A stretch of 34,747 bases of DNA from Terriglobales bacterium. GTDB taxonomy: Bacteria > Acidobacteriota > Terriglobia > Terriglobales > Acidobacteriaceae. The translations under genes and the position numbers were made by a program. Location: NCBI GenBank assembly GCA_035937135.1, contig DASYVL010000133.1, positions 1 to 34,747 of the forward strand. The letters run 5' to 3'. The notes under the pieces are model-generated. The model was given only the letters and a program-made list of their open reading frames with translations. It searched no databases and was not told where the DNA came from. Position 1 is the first letter of the stretch. Each line of letters begins with the position of its first letter. Shown piece after piece: positions 1-8,008 of the stretch.

Positions 1-23
1 GAAGTCCTGCCCGTTCCCGCCCG

Positions 24-2096
24 CTACGACTGGCCCTCACTCTGCTTCGAGTAGGGTGTTTGCAGGTACTTGCGGGCTTCTTCCAGGGCGCCCTGGGTGT
101 TGTCGTTGGTATTGAGGGCGCGGCGATACTCGTTGACGGCGCGTTCGCGCTGCCCGGTGAGGTCGAAGATCTTCCCCAACTGGATGTAGCTCCACACCTC
201 GGTCCAGCGAGGCTCGTTGTCGCCGTTGGCGGCCTCGCGGTAGGCGTTGGCGGCGGCCTGGTAGTTGCGCTGCAGGAAGAAGACCTCGGCGATGCGGTAA
301 TGGGCGAGCGAGCTGTTCTTGTTGATGTCCAGCGCCTTCTGGTACTCGCGCAGGGCCTCGGCCAGGTCCCCCTGGGCGACGAGTTGCGTCCCGCGCAGGA
401 TGGAGACCCGCACCTTGAAGTCGCTGGAATTCTTCAGCACATGGCTGCCGGGATCGAGCGAGATGTGCCGCGGCTTGCCGAAGGTCTCGACCACGTAGGG
501 CGAATTGGTGCCCACCACTTCGATGCGCTTGGTTTCCGTCTTGCCATCGGTATCGATGCGCAACTCCACCGGCATGCGGAACAGGTCCAAGTCCTGTGAG
601 ACCTCGCCCACCACGCGGAAGCCCTTGGCGGTGCGGAAGACGGTGTACTTGTTGTGGAACTCCGGGGCGCCGGTGGAGTCGAGCCACTGCGAGAAGAAGG
701 CCTGGAGCGACTGCCCGTAGCTGAACTCGGCGACCTTGCGGAAGTCGTCCACGGTGGCGGACTTCTCGTTGAACTGGGTGGCGAAGTTGCGCAGGATCTG
801 ATCGAAGGGCTTGTCGCCCACGATCCAGCGCAGCATGTGCAGGATCATCGCGCCTTTGTCGGTGACCAGCGACTGGAACTCGGGAGAGAAGGCGCTGAGC
901 CGGCCGACTCCGGCGAGCGGGATGTTGTCGTAGGCGAGCGCGCCCACGGCGATATCCTTCATCACTTCTTCGAAGGCGGCCTGCCCGGCGGCCCACTCCA
1001 CGTAGCGCGCCTCGGAGTAGCGCGCAAAGCCGTCGCTGATCCAGGCGTCTTCCTGGCGCGCGGGGCTCACGCGCACTCCCCACCACTGCCGCGCCACCGC
1101 GTTGGCCAGCAGCCGGTAGTTGATCTTTTCCTGGATGCCGCGCGAAGCCAGCCCCGCGATCTCCGGCGCCCATGCCGTGGGTACCGTGTCGTCGGGAAGC
1201 TCGACCACATAGAGGTTGTAGGAGACCGCCGGGCCGTAGATGGAAGAGAAGTATTCGAACTCCTTGCCCGCCGTCTCGCCGTAGGGCTTGGCCATGGCCT
1301 TGTGGCTGGGCTTGAAGTACACGCGGACATTCATGCCCCCCTGGGTCACGGTGGTCTCATCGAAGCGGCCGGCGATGATGGTTCCGGGGAAGCTGGGCTT
1401 GTCCCACAGGAAGTAGTGCGTGTTCTTGCCCTGGCTGCTGGCGGCAGAGGCGGCGGGGGAGCGCAATCCCACGCGTCCCGGACGTCCGGGCGTCGCGGCG
1501 GGCGCGGGTGCCGAGGGCAGCTCCGCGGGGGCGCTGGTGGTGCGACCGGTGCCGATGACCGTCATCCCCGCGGGCACGGTGATTGCCATGGAAGCGGTGA
1601 AGCGGTTGGTGTTGTATCCCACCATGGGGAACCAGCGCCCGGCGTAGAGCAGATAGGAGGTGTCGTCGCCGATGTAGGCCAGCTTCAGCCCTTCGACCGG
1701 GCTCTCGTCGGCGGACTGCAGCACGCCTTCGTAGTCAAAGGTGAGGGAGGTGCTTGCCCCCTTGCTGAGGCCGTCGGGCAGGGCCACGCGGACGGTCGAA
1801 TCCTGGGTGACGCGCTCGGCGTTCAGGGTGCGTCCGCTCGCGTCCGTCACCCGGGTGACGCGCAGGGCGTTGTGCAGCTCGAAGGTGGCGATGCTGATGT
1901 CATCCAGCGCGGTGAACTTCACCCGCGCGTGCGCCAGCAGCTTGTGGCTCAACGGCACCAGCTCGGCCGAGATGGCGTAGTCGTCCACGCGGATGCGCGG
2001 TTTCTCCGCCGCCGCCGCCGAGAGCGCCACGGCCAAACAAAAAATCACGCACCCCAGGGTGCGTCTCCGCCTCATGGCGAGTTTTGACATTCCCAT
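24..2096 (-). CDS. Secreted M1 aminopeptidase-like protein with C-terminal TPRs, probably catalytically inactive
   Basis: The protein has 690 residues. I chose the ATG at 2096 because AGAGGA lies 9 nt upstream; an in-frame ATG at 2147 would add 17 residues. An N-terminal Arg-rich stretch and a hydrophobic run ending in AAAA are a Sec signal peptide. The order is an M1-type N-terminal beta domain, a Pro/Ala-rich linker near residues 190-225, a gluzincin-like domain, then TPR-like helices in the last 120 residues. In M1 enzymes zinc is bound by HExxH-x18-E. Here the aligned positions are N332, A333, R336 and D355, with exactly the family spacing and the neighbouring QWWG and W-[IL]-x-[ED]-G-F-A landmarks kept. 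All ligands and the catalytic Glu are therefore replaced. I infer a periplasmic or secreted binding or scaffold role rather than proteolysis. It lies 68 nt downstream of lpxB on the same strand. Confidence 0.85.
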   Translation of the reverse strand: MGMSKLAMRRRRTLGCVIFCLAVALSAAAAEKPRIRVDDYAISAELVPLSHKLLAHARVKFTALDDISIATFELHNALRVTRVTDASGRTLNAERVTQDSTVRVALPDGLSKGASTSLTFDYEGVLQSADESPVEGLKLAYIGDDTSYLLYAGRWFPMVGYNTNRFTASMAITVPAGMTVIGTGRTTSAPAELPSAPAPAATPGRPGRVGLRSPAASAASSQGKNTHYFLWDKPSFPGTIIAGRFDETTVTQGGMNVRVYFKPSHKAMAKPYGETAGKEFEYFSSIYGPAVSYNLYVVELPDDTVPTAWAPEIAGLASRGIQEKINYRLLANAVARQWWGVRVSPARQEDAWISDGFARYSEARYVEWAAGQAAFEEVMKDIAVGALAYDNIPLAGVGRLSAFSPEFQSLVTDKGAMILHMLRWIVGDKPFDQILRNFATQFNEKSATVDDFRKVAEFSYGQSLQAFFSQWLDSTGAPEFHNKYTVFRTAKGFRVVGEVSQDLDLFRMPVELRIDTDGKTETKRIEVVGTNSPYVVETFGKPRHISLDPGSHVLKNSSDFKVRVSILRGTQLVAQGDLAEALREYQKALDINKNSSLAHYRIAEVFFLQRNYQAAANAYREAANGDNEPRWTEVWSYIQLGKIFDLTGQRERAVNEYRRALNTNDNTQGALEEARKYLQTPYSKQSEGQS

Positions 2097-2164
2097 GCTT
2101 GTGATTCCTCTGAAGGGCTCTTCCAATAGATGGGCCATCTGGCCCAAAGGATGTACTCAGCCGG

Positions 2165-3301
2165 CTACTTCGACGTCTGCAGGGCGCGCAGAACCGCCTG
2201 CGCGGCCCGGTCGGCGGCCGTGCCGGTTTCCCCGGAAGGCCGCAGGCGCTCGCGGACTTTCGCCAGCGCACCCATCATTTTCTCACGGGCGGGGCCTTCG
2301 GCCAGGATTTCCTCCAGGTGCGCGGCCACATTCTCCGGCGTGAAGTCGGACTGGATCAACTCCGGCACCACCTGCTCCCCCGCGATCAGGTTGGGCATGG
2401 CCACATAGGGCACCTTCAGCAGATGGTGTCCGAGAGCCCAAGTGAGTGTCGAGACCCGGTAGACAACCACCATGGGCGTGCCCATGAGCGCCGCCTCGAC
2501 CGTCGCCGTGCCGCTGGCCACCACGGCAGCGCGGGCGTGCACGAGCGCTGACGAGGCCCCCTCCACCACCCTCAGCTTCAACCCGGAGTTGCGAACTCTG
2601 TCTTCCAGCCAGGGCCGCTCCACCGTAGACGCCGCCGGAAGGATGAACTCGTATTTCCCCTGCACCCGGCCGGCTCCTGCGAGCAGAGCCGGCAGGTTCA
2701 TGGAAATCTCTTTCTTGCGGCTACCGGGGAGCAGCGCAACCCACTGCCTAGCTGGATCCAGTCCGTACTTGGCGGCGAACCCCTCCCGCGAGAGGGACGG
2801 TGGCGGGACATCCGCCAGCGGATGCCCCACGTACTCGGCGTCCACGCCGTGCTCGCGGTACCACTTTTCCTCGAAGGGAAAGATGACCAGCGCCTTCTTG
2901 ATCCACTTGTGGAAGCGCGAGACGCGCTGCTCGCGCCACGCCCACAGCTGCGGGCAAACGTAATAGATGACCGGCACGCCGCGCTGGTGCATCGCGCGGG
3001 CCACGCGGAAGTTGAAGCCAGGGGAGTCGATGACGATGGCGGCATCGGGCTTGCGCTCATCCGCCGCCCGCACCAGGCGCCGGAACTCGCGGTAGATCCT
3101 CGGCAGGTGGGAGACGACCTCCGTGATGCCGACCACGGAGAGTGTGCGGGCATCCACCACCGTGTCGCAGCCGGCGGCACGCATCTGCTCGCCGCCCACG
3201 CCGAAGCACTCCAGGTCCGGGACCCGGCGGCGGAGCGCCAGGACCAATCCCGCGCCGTACAGTTCACCGGAGGCTTCGCCGGCCGAAACAAGCAGGCGCA
3301 T
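2165..3301 (-). CDS. lpxB: Lipid-A-disaccharide synthase LpxB
   Basis: LpxB joins UDP-2,3-diacylglucosamine and lipid X to form the lipid A disaccharide at the inner face of the inner membrane. The 378-residue length matches the family. The start at 3301 gives the typical N-terminus with the AGEASGE motif (E9 matches the essential Glu15 of the E. coli enzyme). D92 in the VIDSPGFN segment matches Asp98, and the LPGSRKKE loop carries the conserved Arg. The segment YYVCPQLWAWR is also typical. The frame stays open to 3649, but that extension overlaps the upstream gene. The ATG overlaps the stop of the upstream gene by one base (TGATG), so the two are probably translationally coupled. No other lpx gene is in the window. 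Confidence 0.95.
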   Translation of the reverse strand: MRLLVSAGEASGELYGAGLVLALRRRVPDLECFGVGGEQMRAAGCDTVVDARTLSVVGITEVVSHLPRIYREFRRLVRAADERKPDAAIVIDSPGFNFRVARAMHQRGVPVIYYVCPQLWAWREQRVSRFHKWIKKALVIFPFEEKWYREHGVDAEYVGHPLADVPPPSLSREGFAAKYGLDPARQWVALLPGSRKKEISMNLPALLAGAGRVQGKYEFILPAASTVERPWLEDRVRNSGLKLRVVEGASSALVHARAAVVASGTATVEAALMGTPMVVVYRVSTLTWALGHHLLKVPYVAMPNLIAGEQVVPELIQSDFTPENVAAHLEEILAEGPAREKMMGALAKVRERLRPSGETGTAADRAAQAVLRALQTSK

Positions 3302-4617
3302 CAGGGCGTGGTCGCCTTCTTGGTGTCGGAGTCCGTGTCTCCGATGCCGAGGTAGGGGTTGTAGAGGTACTTCTCCCGGGTGTGGAAAAGGCCGAAGTGG
3401 CGCTTGAGGATGACGATGGGATCGAAGAACCAGGCGCCCAGGGGCAGTTCCTGGTCGTCGAGGTCGATCCAGTTCCAGGGCGCGGAGGCCGCGTTGGGAC
3501 GCAGGTAGTCGCCGCGGATGGCGGCGCCCACCGTCCCCAGCGCGCACGTCGGACGCCGCGCCCCCGGGACATCGCAGAAGCGGTCGCCAAAATCCGCCAC
3601 CGTGCCGAAGGTGAGGTTGGGCTTGTGCGTCGCGCGCGCGTGCTTCCACCAGGTCTTGGATATAGGGATGAGCTCGTAAGTTGCGGTGTCGCCGCTCACC
3701 TTCGAGAACTCCACCGGCTTGTCCTTGCCGTAGCGCAGCACCAGGATGGGTTCCTGCCAGGAGCCCTCCTCATCCCTCCAGGCGTGGATGCCGTGTTTCT
3801 GTGACTCGATGTAGAGGATGGGGTGGCCGTCTTCCAGCCTCAGTCGCTGGCCGCGCTCGCCGGAGGTGATGTGCAGGTCCGCAGCCGCGGTGCTCAGCGA
3901 GCGCAGCAGGTGGTTGTGGGCCACCGTTTCCATGGCCACGGGTTGCGGCCCGCCCTGGGCCCACTTGTCCACGATCACCAGCGCGCCTTCCAGGTCGTTC
4001 TCGTGGTTGAACTCGGCTTCCTTGCGCGCCCCCCCGCCGATGACGTCCTTGTACTTGTCCTGCAGCTTGTCCAGGAGGCTGTCGAATGTCGCCTGCACCA
4101 GGGACCAGTCGCGCGGGTGATACACGGCATAGTGGATGAAGTAGTGGTCCTCGCTCTCGATCACCGAGTAGTAGACGTAGGACCAGAGCTTGTATTTGGA
4201 GCCGGCGGCGTTGGCCCAATTGTTGTTGCCCTTCCAGTCGCCGTCGAAGTCGAAGTTGGTGGGATAGTCGAAGCGGTGCTGCTCGGCGGTCCCCGCCATG
4301 CGCTGGTGGAGCACCGGAGCGAAGCGTTCGGCGATATCGCGCAGGTCCTTCTCTGGCTGGGGCATGTTTGGAGCCGGGGTTTGCGCCGCGGGCGGCTGCG
4401 GCGCAGCCGGGCTGGAGTCTCCCTCGTTGAACTCCCGTATGGTTTTTCCCGGCGGCTGCTGGGGAGCGGCCGGAGCCGCTGCCGGCTGCGGCTGGCTCGG
4501 CTGCTGCTGTTGCTGCTGTTTGGGCGGAAGCACGTAGTGGGGCGTCCAGTCCTCCTGCGCGGCGGCCAAAGCGGCGAATGTCAGAACGAGGACGATGACC
4601 GCAGGGAAACGGGACAT
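3301..4617 (-). CDS. Secreted protein of unknown function with Gln/Pro-rich N-terminal linker
   Basis: I do not recognise this 438-residue protein with confidence. It begins with a signal peptide (hydrophobic core, AAAQ at the likely cleavage site). A low-complexity segment of Gln runs, Pro and Ala covers roughly residues 33-90. The rest is a globular domain rich in Trp, His and Asp, with segments such as FDFDGDWKGNNNW, HYAVYHPRDWS and FNHENDLEGALV. These suggest a folded extracytoplasmic domain, perhaps with metal or carbohydrate contacts. A remote relation to Vps62/DUF946-type proteins is possible but I cannot support it. It sits 37 nt after the ABC exporter and overlaps lpxB by one base, so it probably shares their mRNA and may act in the envelope. 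No clear Shine-Dalgarno precedes the ATG. Confidence 0.75.
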   Translation of the reverse strand: MSRFPAVIVLVLTFAALAAAQEDWTPHYVLPPKQQQQQQPSQPQPAAAPAAPQQPPGKTIREFNEGDSSPAAPQPPAAQTPAPNMPQPEKDLRDIAERFAPVLHQRMAGTAEQHRFDYPTNFDFDGDWKGNNNWANAAGSKYKLWSYVYYSVIESEDHYFIHYAVYHPRDWSLVQATFDSLLDKLQDKYKDVIGGGARKEAEFNHENDLEGALVIVDKWAQGGPQPVAMETVAHNHLLRSLSTAAADLHITSGERGQRLRLEDGHPILYIESQKHGIHAWRDEEGSWQEPILVLRYGKDKPVEFSKVSGDTATYELIPISKTWWKHARATHKPNLTFGTVADFGDRFCDVPGARRPTCALGTVGAAIRGDYLRPNAASAPWNWIDLDDQELPLGAWFFDPIVILKRHFGLFHTREKYLYNPYLGIGDTDSDTKKATTP

Positions 4618-4654
4618 GGGAGATTGGATGCGGCCGCGCCGCCCGAGCGTGAGC

Positions 4655-6583
4655 CTAATCGTCGGCGCTGACCGCGACTTCCTGGTCCTTGTACTGCAAC
4701 TGATAGAGCTTCCAGTATATACCGCGCTGCGCCAGCAGCTGTTGGTGCGAGCCCACCTCGCGCACCCGCCCTTTGTGCATCACGATGATCTTGTCGGCGC
4801 GCTGGATGGTCGAAAGCCGGTGGGCCACGATCACCGACGTCCGCCCCTCCACCATGCGGCTGAGCGCATCGCGCACGCGGAACTCGGTCTCCGTGTCCAC
4901 GCTGGAGGTGGCCTCGTCCAGCACCAGGATGCTGGGTTCGTGGGCCAGGGCGCGTGCGAACGAGATCAACTGCTTCTGCCCGGTGCTCAGCGTACTGCCG
5001 CGCTCCACCACCTTCTCCTGGAAGCCGCCGGGCAGGGTGCGGATGAAGTCGGCGACGTTCACGTCCTCGGCGGCCTGCTCCACGGCTGCGTCCTGGATCC
5101 AGGACGTCCCCAGCCGGATGTTGCCACCCACCGTACCCGTGAACAGGAACGGGTCCTGTAGGACGACGCCGAAGCGGCGGCGCAAGCCATCCAGGTCGAG
5201 CTCACGGATGTCCACGCCGTCGAGGCGGATCGAGCCCTTCTGGATGTCATAGAAGCGGACGAGCAGGGAGATGATGGTGGTCTTGCCCGCTCCAGTGTGG
5301 CCCACGATGGCGACGGTCTCGCCCGGCTCGATGGCGAAGGAGACGTCGCGCAGCACCCAGTCCGGCTCGCCGGGTTTGGCTTGCTCCGCGCCCTCCTTTT
5401 TCTCCACGCCCTTCGCGGCTACGGATTTGTCTCCGTCGGTGGGGGCAGGCACGGTGCGATACGCGAACCACACGTGGTCGAACTCGATGCGCCCCGGGCC
5501 GTCCGACGTCTTCGGCGAGGCCGGCCCGGTGACCTCCGCCCGGGTATCCAGCAGCTTGAAGATGCGTTCTCCGGAGGCCATCGCCGACTGCAGGATGTTG
5601 TACTTCTCGCTCAAGTCCTGGATGGGCCGGAAGAAGCGCTGCGCGTATTGCATGAAGGCGGTGAGCACCCCGAGGGTGACGGCGCCGCGAACCACCTGGT
5701 TCCCACCGAACCAGATGACGCTGGCGATGGCCACCGAGGAGAGGACTTCGATCACCGGGTAGTAGATGGCGTGCGCCAGGATGGCGTCCTTGAAGGCCTC
5801 CATGTGGGTGGCGTTGATCTTCTCGAACTTCTCGTAGGCGCGCTTCTCGCGGTTGAACAGTTGCAGCACCACGATGCCGCTGACGTGCTCCTGCAGGTAG
5901 GCGTTGATGCGCGCGATGGCTATGCGGATGCGCCGGTAGCTGTCACGCACATACTTGCGGAAGACCATCGTGGCCCAGAAGATGAGCGGCAGCACCGCGA
6001 AGGTGATGAGCGCCAGCCACCACTGCATCTTCAGCATGATGACCAGGATTCCCACCAGCACGAAGATGTCCTCGAAGATGGCCACCACGCCCGCGGTGAA
6101 CAGCTCGTTGAGCGCGTCCACGTCCGTGGTCACGCGGGTCACCAGCCGCCCGACGGGGTTCCTGTCGAAGAAGGCCAGGTGCATGCCCTGCAGGTGACGG
6201 AAGATCTGGCTGCGCAGGTCGAACATCACCTTCTGCCCCGTCCACTGCATGAAGTAGGTCTGCGCGAAGTCCAGGAAGAAACTGATGGCCAGCAGAAAGA
6301 CGTAGATGGCGCCGATCTGACCAATGCCGGTGAGCGGCTCCGAGCTGAGCCAGCGGTCGAGCATCGAGCCCGCTCCCGGCGCGTTCGAGTGCACCAGGTA
6401 CTTGTCGATCGCGACTTTGGTGAGGTAGGGGCCGAGAACGTCCGCGCCCGCCTTGAGCACGATCGCTCCCAGCGCGATGAACACCTGCCCCTTGTATGGA
6501 CGCAGGTAGGTGAGCAGCCGCTTCATCAGCCGGCTGTCATAGGCTTTCCCCAGAACGTCTTCTTCGTGCATGCTGGCGGCCAT
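4655..6583 (-). CDS. ABC exporter half-transporter (MdlB/BmrA/MsbA type)
   Basis: This is a 642-residue fused permease-ATPase that should work as a dimer in the inner membrane. The transmembrane domain spans about residues 25-335. In the ATPase domain Walker A is GHTGAGKT at 428-435, the signature is LSTGQ at 532-536, Walker B is ILVLDE at 552-557, and the switch His is H588. The LSTGQKQL signature resembles MdlB/YheH-type exporters more than MsbA itself, so the substrate is uncertain. A position upstream of lpxB would suit lipid A or phospholipid export. A charged insert (about residues 378-407, rich in Lys, Glu and Gly) separates the A-loop Tyr from the rest of the ATPase core. A TACAAT hexamer ends 11 nt before the ATG and no Shine-Dalgarno is seen. 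Confidence 0.93.
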   Translation of the reverse strand: MAASMHEEDVLGKAYDSRLMKRLLTYLRPYKGQVFIALGAIVLKAGADVLGPYLTKVAIDKYLVHSNAPGAGSMLDRWLSSEPLTGIGQIGAIYVFLLAISFFLDFAQTYFMQWTGQKVMFDLRSQIFRHLQGMHLAFFDRNPVGRLVTRVTTDVDALNELFTAGVVAIFEDIFVLVGILVIMLKMQWWLALITFAVLPLIFWATMVFRKYVRDSYRRIRIAIARINAYLQEHVSGIVVLQLFNREKRAYEKFEKINATHMEAFKDAILAHAIYYPVIEVLSSVAIASVIWFGGNQVVRGAVTLGVLTAFMQYAQRFFRPIQDLSEKYNILQSAMASGERIFKLLDTRAEVTGPASPKTSDGPGRIEFDHVWFAYRTVPAPTDGDKSVAAKGVEKKEGAEQAKPGEPDWVLRDVSFAIEPGETVAIVGHTGAGKTTIISLLVRFYDIQKGSIRLDGVDIRELDLDGLRRRFGVVLQDPFLFTGTVGGNIRLGTSWIQDAAVEQAAEDVNVADFIRTLPGGFQEKVVERGSTLSTGQKQLISFARALAHEPSILVLDEATSSVDTETEFRVRDALSRMVEGRTSVIVAHRLSTIQRADKIIVMHKGRVREVGSHQQLLAQRGIYWKLYQLQYKDQEVAVSADD

Positions 6584-6594
6584 CGGCTCTGACT

Positions 6595-6600
6595 ATTGTA
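6595..6600 (-). promoter_or_regulatory. Putative -10 element of the ABC exporter gene
   Basis: TACAAT on the minus strand ends 11 nt before the ATG at 6583. Initiation 6-8 nt downstream would leave a leader of only a few bases. There is no convincing -35 hexamer at the usual distance. Confidence 0.4.
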
Positions 6601-6680
6601 CAGACGTTCCGGCGCTCGCTTGGGATGCGGAAAAACAGTGGCAGGACGGAGCTTTTGCCGTGGCGCAGCGGGCGAGCGGA

Positions 6681-7931
6681 TTAGATTCTGCGCAGCACCA
6701 GCGCCGAGTTCTTCGAGCCAAAGGCGATGCAGTTGCACACGGCGTGCTCTATCTGCGCCTTGCGGCCGGCTTCGGAGACGTAGTCCAGGTCGCACTCCGG
6801 ATCGGGCTTGTCCACGTTGATTGTGGGAGGGAGCTGTTCATGCCGCATGGCGACCAGCGTGGCCGCGACTCCCGCTGCGCCGCAAGCCCCCTGGGGGTGG
6901 CCGATCTGCGACTTCAGCGCCGACATGGGGACCTTGTAGGCGTGGCCGTTGCCCATGGCCAGCTTGAGCGCCCGGGTCTCGATGCGGTCGTTGAGCTGCG
7001 TGGACGTGCCGTGCAGGTTGACGTAGTGGATGTCCGTCGGGCCCACGCCCGCCTCCTGCATGGCCAGTTGGATGGCGCGTGCCGGCTCTTCGCCGCATTC
7101 TGCCAGGCGCACGCGATGGAAGGCCTCGCAGGTGGAGCCGTATCCGGCGATCTCGGCATAGACACGAGCGCCGCGCGCGCGGGCGTGCTCGGAGTCCTCC
7201 AGCAGGAACATCCACGCGCCCTCGGCGATCACAAAGCCGTCGCGGTCTTGGGAGAAGGGGCGCGAGCCGCGCTCTGGCTCCTGGTTCCACGAGGTGGTGC
7301 AGATCTTCATCAGCTCGAAGCCTTTGAGGATGCCCAGTGCCAGCGGCGAGTCGGCGCCGCCGGCCAGGATCATGGGCAGCACGCCCGCCTGGATCTGCCG
7401 CAGCGCGTAACCCATGGCGTCGGTGGAAGAGGTGCAGCCCGAAGTCACCACGTGGCTCATCCCGCGCAGCCCGAAGCGCATGCTGACTTCGCTGGATAGC
7501 GTCCCCATGGTCCCGCTGGGGATGGAGAACAGGCTGACCTGCTTGACCTTGCCCTCGAGCCACAGCCGGTACTGTATCTCGGAAAAGTCCTGCGCGCCGC
7601 CGCCCGTGCCCAGGATCACGCCGATGCCGCGCTTTTCCTCCAGCGACATCTTTTCCGGTTCGATGCCCGCATCCGTCAGCGCTTCACTGGTGGCGGCCGT
7701 AGCCAGCGGCACCACGCGTGAGACGTGCTTGCGCTCGTGCTTGGTTATCCAGGCCATCTCGTCGAAGTCCGTGATCTCGCCCGCGATCTGCACCTCGAGC
7801 TCGCTGGGGTCGAAGCGGGTGATGCGGCGCACCCCACTCTTTCCCGCCAGCACTGCACGGCAGAAAGCGTCGTTGCCGATGCCGTTGGGGCTGACCGAAC
7901 CCATCCCGGTGATGACGACGCGTCGCGACAT
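6681..7931 (-). CDS. fabF: Beta-ketoacyl-ACP synthase II family protein (FabF-like)
   Basis: This 416-residue ketosynthase should condense malonyl-ACP with an acyl-ACP in the cytosol. The start at 7931 gives the usual N-terminus (MSRRVVITGMG); the frame stays open upstream to 8231 but without family sequence. Catalytic residues are C166 (in SGCTSST), H307 (in NLHGTST), K340 and H345 (in KSQIGH), matching Cys163, His303, Lys335 and His340 of E. coli FabF. The active-site segments differ from the usual ACATG and GHLLGAAG, and no acpP or fabG is adjacent. It could therefore be a specialised ketosynthase rather than the main FabF. It is divergent from hemW across a 77-nt gap. Confidence 0.88.
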   Translation of the reverse strand: MSRRVVITGMGSVSPNGIGNDAFCRAVLAGKSGVRRITRFDPSELEVQIAGEITDFDEMAWITKHERKHVSRVVPLATAATSEALTDAGIEPEKMSLEEKRGIGVILGTGGGAQDFSEIQYRLWLEGKVKQVSLFSIPSGTMGTLSSEVSMRFGLRGMSHVVTSGCTSSTDAMGYALRQIQAGVLPMILAGGADSPLALGILKGFELMKICTTSWNQEPERGSRPFSQDRDGFVIAEGAWMFLLEDSEHARARGARVYAEIAGYGSTCEAFHRVRLAECGEEPARAIQLAMQEAGVGPTDIHYVNLHGTSTQLNDRIETRALKLAMGNGHAYKVPMSALKSQIGHPQGACGAAGVAATLVAMRHEQLPPTINVDKPDPECDLDYVSEAGRKAQIEHAVCNCIAFGSKNSALVLRRI

Positions 7932-7941
7932 GAAGGCAGCG

Positions 7942-7947
7942 ATTGTA
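7942..7947 (-). promoter_or_regulatory. Putative -10 element of the FabF-like gene
   Basis: TACAAT on the minus strand ends 10 nt before the ATG at 7931, with no Shine-Dalgarno in between. It lies in the 77-nt divergent gap shared with hemW. No clear -35 is visible. Confidence 0.4.
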
Positions 7948-8008
7948 TCTGAGAAGTGGAAAGCGCGCCTCGCTCCCGCCACCGGTGCCGGGATGGGATA
8001 ATGGCTCG

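Noticed and set aside
1477-1490. Palindrome CCCGGACGTCCGGG in the M1-like gene as another inserted element
   Set aside because: It has no loop, no similarity to the hemW/rimO family and lies in a Pro/Ala/Gly-rich GC-rich linker where such palindromes arise easily.
654-2087. Open frame of 477 codons on the plus strand
   Set aside because: It is the antisense shadow of the M1-like gene, which has a signal peptide, ordered domains and a Shine-Dalgarno.
3018-3035. Possible loss of an LpxB catalytic Asp in the SPGFN segment
   Set aside because: Counting against the E. coli sequence shows that Asp98 is the earlier Asp (of IDAP), which is kept here as D92; the replaced residue is the later Asp of DFN.
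2165-3649. A longer LpxB starting at 3649
   Set aside because: The extra 116 residues overlap the upstream gene and have no LpxB similarity; the ATG at 3301 gives the standard N-terminus.
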